Origin: Bradyrhizobium sp. CB1650
GTDB lineage: Bacteria; Pseudomonadota; Alphaproteobacteria; Rhizobiales; Xanthobacteraceae
Reading direction: 5' to 3'
Length of the DNA: 64,000 nucleotides
Assembly: GCF_029761915.1 (NCBI RefSeq)
Contig: NZ_CP121695.1
Location: 1,641,501 to 1,705,500, forward strand
Each line of letters starts with the position of its first letter. The stretch's first letter is position 1. Of this stretch, positions 61,661 through 64,000 are shown one piece after another. The notes under the pieces were generated by a model, which was given only the letters and a program-made list of their open reading frames with translations, was not told the origin of the DNA and did no database searches. A program made the translations under genes and the position numbers.

Positions 61661-61683
61661 CCTGGAACGGCTTGCTCTGACGC

Positions 61684-61717
61684 AAATCCCCGCGGGATCG
61701 CCCTCGCGGGGATTTTT
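61684..61717 (+). terminator. Rho-independent terminator after lldP
   Basis: A perfect 11-bp stem AAATCCCCGCG / CGCGGGGATTT with a 10-base loop, followed by TTTTT in all, lies 23 bases after the permease stop. The A/T pairs at its base would let it act on both strands. Confidence 0.88.
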
Positions 61718-61797
61718 GCGTCGAAGGTGCGCGAATCTTCTCATTGTCGCCGCCGTCTTATAGAAGGTGCGGCAAGTCAGGACGGTCGAGAGGTGTC

Positions 61798-62208
61798 ATG
61801 GGTCTACGTGTGGGTTCGCTCAAGCAGGTGATGTGTGCGGCGGTCGCGGTGCTGCTGATATCGGGTATCGCGTACGGCGAGGAAGGGTTCCCGTTCGGCA
61901 CCGAGATGACGCTCGAGGCGCTGCCGCAGCCCGGCTCGAAGCGGATTCCAAATATCGAGATCGGCGACAATGGCGAGGTCGTGCTGGAGCTCTGGTGCAA
62001 GGGCGGCAAGGGCCAGTTCTCCGTCGCCGGCAGCACCGTGATCTTCGTCGCCGGTCAGATCCAGGACCGTTCCTGTCCGCCCGCCAAGGCTCAGGCCGAC
62101 GACGATCTCGTCGCGGCGCTCGCCGCCACCGAGACCTGGAAGCGCCAGGGCGACGTGCTCACGCTGGTCGGCCCGAAGCCGCTGCGTTTTCGGGTGAACG
62201 GGAATTGA
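61798..62208 (+). CDS. Exported META/HslJ-like protein
   Basis: A 136-residue protein with a signal peptide (VMCAAVAVLLISGIAYG, cut near GEEG). The mature part (IPNIEIGDNGEVVLELWCKGGKGQFSVAGSTVIFVAG ... TETWKRQGDVLTLVGPKPLRFRVNG) shows the strand pattern of META domains, with the final L-x-L-x-G-P-x-x-LRF. Two cysteines may pair. ATG 61798 follows GAGAGG. Relatives such as HslJ are linked to stress tolerance, without a known enzyme activity. Confidence 0.72.
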   Translation: MGLRVGSLKQVMCAAVAVLLISGIAYGEEGFPFGTEMTLEALPQPGSKRIPNIEIGDNGEVVLELWCKGGKGQFSVAGSTVIFVAGQIQDRSCPPAKAQADDDLVAALAATETWKRQGDVLTLVGPKPLRFRVNGN

Positions 62209-62223
62209 GCCTCGCGGCAGCGG

Positions 62224-62913
62224 TTACGGCGTCGCAATCAATCCGTTGGCGGTGGCGACGATCCAGCGACTGCCCCAGCGCACGATGGAGTCTATTCGCC
62301 CAAGTCCGGGAATAACGTCGCCGCGGGCCGCCATCCGAATTCCGTCAGGGCCTTCGAGAACAGCGGTTCCGTCCCGAACGTCAACAACCGTCCACCCCGG
62401 AATGGTTGTGGGCCTCGTTTCAGGTGCTGGCGCCAAAGGCTGCCTCATTGCTATCGCTGGCGCGGAGGGGCTCGTATGTGCTTGCGAGGCCGTCGACGGG
62501 CGTGCGCCCGACGTGGCGGAAGTCTTTGGAATGCTTCCTACAAAAGCGGGTGCGGTCGTTTGCTCGGAGGTAGAGGCCGTCTTTCGAGCGCCATCAATCT
62601 TGCCCCCGGATATTGCTTCGGAAGCTCGCGGTGAGGGCGCTGCTTTCCGGGCAATTGGGCTGACGCCGAACATGCTTGCGAACGCAGGCCAATTCAGGCC
62701 CCCGGCCCATCCGAGTCCAAAGCTTGCCACAAGTGCCAATGTGAACAGCAGGACGGTGCGCGCTCGAACACCGTACGGGTCTCGTAGCACCAGCACTTCT
62801 TCGCGATCGTGGCTTAGGAGATCCCACAGGCTGGCCGGCTGCCTCGGCAACTGGCCGCCAGCCACATTCCCGGACCAGATCTCTCCAAGGGTACTCGGCT
62901 CGTGGTCTTGCAT
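62224..62913 (-). CDS. Single-pass membrane protein with small C-terminal beta domain
   Basis: A 229-residue protein (start ATG 62913; an in-frame start at 62925 is also possible). A cytoplasmic N-terminus of about 55 residues is followed by one membrane helix (TVLLFTLALVASFGLGWAGGL). A low-complexity linker of about 85 residues rich in Ser, Ala, Thr and Pro leads to a compact C-terminal domain (PGWTVVDVRDGTAVLEGPDGIRMAARGDVIPGLGRIDSIVRWGSRWIVATANGLIATP). The last part resembles in pattern the small beta domains of GspC/PilP-like proteins. I do not recognise the family. It is convergent with the META-like gene. Confidence 0.7.
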   Translation of the reverse strand: MQDHEPSTLGEIWSGNVAGGQLPRQPASLWDLLSHDREEVLVLRDPYGVRARTVLLFTLALVASFGLGWAGGLNWPAFASMFGVSPIARKAAPSPRASEAISGGKIDGARKTASTSEQTTAPAFVGSIPKTSATSGARPSTASQAHTSPSAPAIAMRQPLAPAPETRPTTIPGWTVVDVRDGTAVLEGPDGIRMAARGDVIPGLGRIDSIVRWGSRWIVATANGLIATP

Positions 62914-63000
62914 GATGCGACCCACGTTCGACTACCCGATGATGGCCGCTTAGACTGAATCGAATCTTAACAATCAGGCGAATGGCTGCGGCAGCTCAGC

Positions 63001-64000
63001 CTATTTCCACTGCGACTTGTCGGCGTCCCAGCGCTGGCCCTTCAGCTCCTTGACGAGCGCCTCGATCGAGCCGTTGTCGTCGGGCTGGTCGCCTTCCTCG
63101 TCAGTCGCCGCCTCGTCCGACAGGTTGAGCTTCGCGCCGGTGCCCTCGTCGGAGGTCGTGGTCGAGGGGCTGCCGATCCACAGCATGAGCTTGTCGGTCG
63201 AGCCCGGCTTGTCCGCGGAGACGAGGCCCGCGACCTCGATCGTGTCGGTGAGCTCGAGCGCCGGAAAATCCTGGTTCGGCCGCTTGAAGACGAGCTTGAG
63301 TTTGCCGGTGGTCGGGCTGAAGCTCTGCGAAACCGGCTTTGCCGCGAGCGTCCTGCTCAGGACGTTCGAGACCGCGCTCGCGAGCTTGTCGCGGTTGATC
63401 CTGTCGCCGTCGCGCCAGTCGGCGGCGGAGAAACGGATGGTACGATCCATTTCGGTCATCCCGGCGGTCCAGCCTGCGGCGGTGACGCCCGGCATCGCCT
63501 TGAGCTTCGCGAGCAGCGCGGCCGCACGCTCCGGATCGACCGACATGTTGATGGTCTGTTCGCCGGCGCGGAGCGCGTCGCAGCCGACCGAGAGGCTCGC
63601 CAGCGTCACCTCGACGTCCTGGCCCTTCAGGCTCTTCAAGAGGTCGGTCGCCGCGTCGAGCTTGACCTTGACCGCGATCGCTTCGGGCGAGACTTCGGTA
63701 AAATCCTTCGGCTGCGGCGTGATGCCGTCGTCGGAGGTCTGGTTGTCCAGGAATTCCTTCTCGCTGAGGTCGGAATTATCGGGGGAGGCGACCTCGGTCA
63801 CGACCTGGCCGATCGAGATCTGGCCGCGGAATTCGAAGGTGTCGCCGGTCGGCTTGCGCAGCAGCTTGATGCTGACCGGCGCTTTCTCGCCGAGGCTCTG
63901 CGTCGTGCCGGTCAGCGTCTGGCCCGCGACCTGGAGGTTGGCGACGAAGCGGTCCTTGCGGTCGGAGTTCTTCGCGACGGGGTAGCAGACGTCGAGTACC
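63001..64000 (-). CDS. Unknown protein, N-terminus cut by window edge
   Basis: The reading frame stays open from its stop at 63001 to the right edge of the window, so at least 332 residues are encoded and the start lies beyond. An internal GTG at 63801 is not the start: the frame continues with clear protein-like sequence (VANLQVAGQTLTGTTQSLGEKAPVSIKLLRKPTGDTFEFRGQISIGQVV). It contains two acidic linkers (NQTSDDGITPQPKD and DEGTGAKLNLSDEAATDEEGDQPDDNG). No enzyme motif or family is recognised. Confidence 0.75.
   Translation of the reverse strand, partial: VLDVCYPVAKNSDRKDRFVANLQVAGQTLTGTTQSLGEKAPVSIKLLRKPTGDTFEFRGQISIGQVVTEVASPDNSDLSEKEFLDNQTSDDGITPQPKDFTEVSPEAIAVKVKLDAATDLLKSLKGQDVEVTLASLSVGCDALRAGEQTINMSVDPERAAALLAKLKAMPGVTAAGWTAGMTEMDRTIRFSAADWRDGDRINRDKLASAVSNVLSRTLAAKPVSQSFSPTTGKLKLVFKRPNQDFPALELTDTIEVAGLVSADKPGSTDKLMLWIGSPSTTTSDEGTGAKLNLSDEAATDEEGDQPDDNGSIEALVKELKGQRWDADKSQWK

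Noticed and set aside
60458..61744. Minus-strand open frame of 428 codons opposite lldP
   Set aside because: Shadow of a highly conserved permease; its product is Arg/Asp/His-rich low-complexity sequence.
1..64000. Search for tRNA, rRNA, CRISPR arrays, phage or defence genes
   Set aside because: No cloverleaf with CCA-type end, no rRNA-like sequence, no spaced short repeats, and no nuclease, integrase or toxin-antitoxin pair were seen. A covariance-model search could still find a small RNA.

Overview
The window looks like a chromosomal segment of a Bradyrhizobium-type alphaproteobacterium. The support is indirect: high G+C with strong third-position bias, dense dispersed palindromic repeats of the kind seen between Bradyrhizobiaceae genes, a 41-residue zinc-free L36, and gene content typical of soil rhizobia (many catabolic operons, LysR/AsnC regulators, an envelope polysaccharide locus). 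I saw no tRNA, rRNA, CRISPR, phage or IS genes. Most of the window is ordinary chromosome, with genes on both strands in short operons.

Layout. 1-6.4 kb: a truncated flavin monooxygenase diverges from an M20 peptidase, a polar amino-acid ABC transporter (binding protein, two permeases, ATPase) and a D-amino-acid aminotransferase. 6.6-11.1 kb: an EmrAB-type efflux pump plus an AhpD-like protein, divergent from a LysR regulator. 11.3-17.9 kb: an exported amidase, a fused indolepyruvate ferredoxin oxidoreductase with its divergent AsnC regulator, and a membrane-protein pair. 18.6-21.8 kb: a three-gene catabolic operon (Ldh-type dehydrogenase, flavin monooxygenase, fumarylacetoacetase-type hydrolase). 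22.1-26.2 kb: a 1370-residue protein with five tandem GAF repeats followed by GGDEF and EAL domains.

26.8-39.4 kb is a polysaccharide locus: GalE, a WecG-type transferase, a Wzz/GumC-type protein with a degenerate kinase domain, a methyltransferase, three glycosyltransferases, an O-antigen-ligase/polymerase-type protein, a CelD-type acyltransferase and a PIMT-like methyltransferase. 39.6-44.0 kb: a WrbA/pirin/SDR operon with a divergent LysR regulator, then a Bug-type solute receptor. 44.1-50.1 kb: small exported proteins, a YbaK/haloacid dehalogenase/amidohydrolase operon, ribosomal protein L36, a TPR protein, an alpha/beta hydrolase and a c-type cytochrome.

50.3-61.7 kb: glycolate (or D-lactate) oxidase GlcD, then GlcE-GlcF, interrupted by a monooxygenase and an ArsR-type regulator, with a lactate/glycolate permease (LldP) further on. 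A histone H1-like protein, a TorF-type porin and an SbmA/BacA-like ABC transporter lie between them. The end of the window holds a META-like exported protein, a single-pass membrane protein and a truncated unknown gene.

The observations most worth checking are the five-fold GAF duplication, the kinase-like domain whose Walker A lysine is arginine, the synonymous-codon shuffling in the KKSA repeats of the H1-like protein, a dispersed repeat that supplies the C-terminus of a membrane protein, and several operator-like palindromes beside divergent regulators or at glcD. I did not find a clearly new defence or mobile system.
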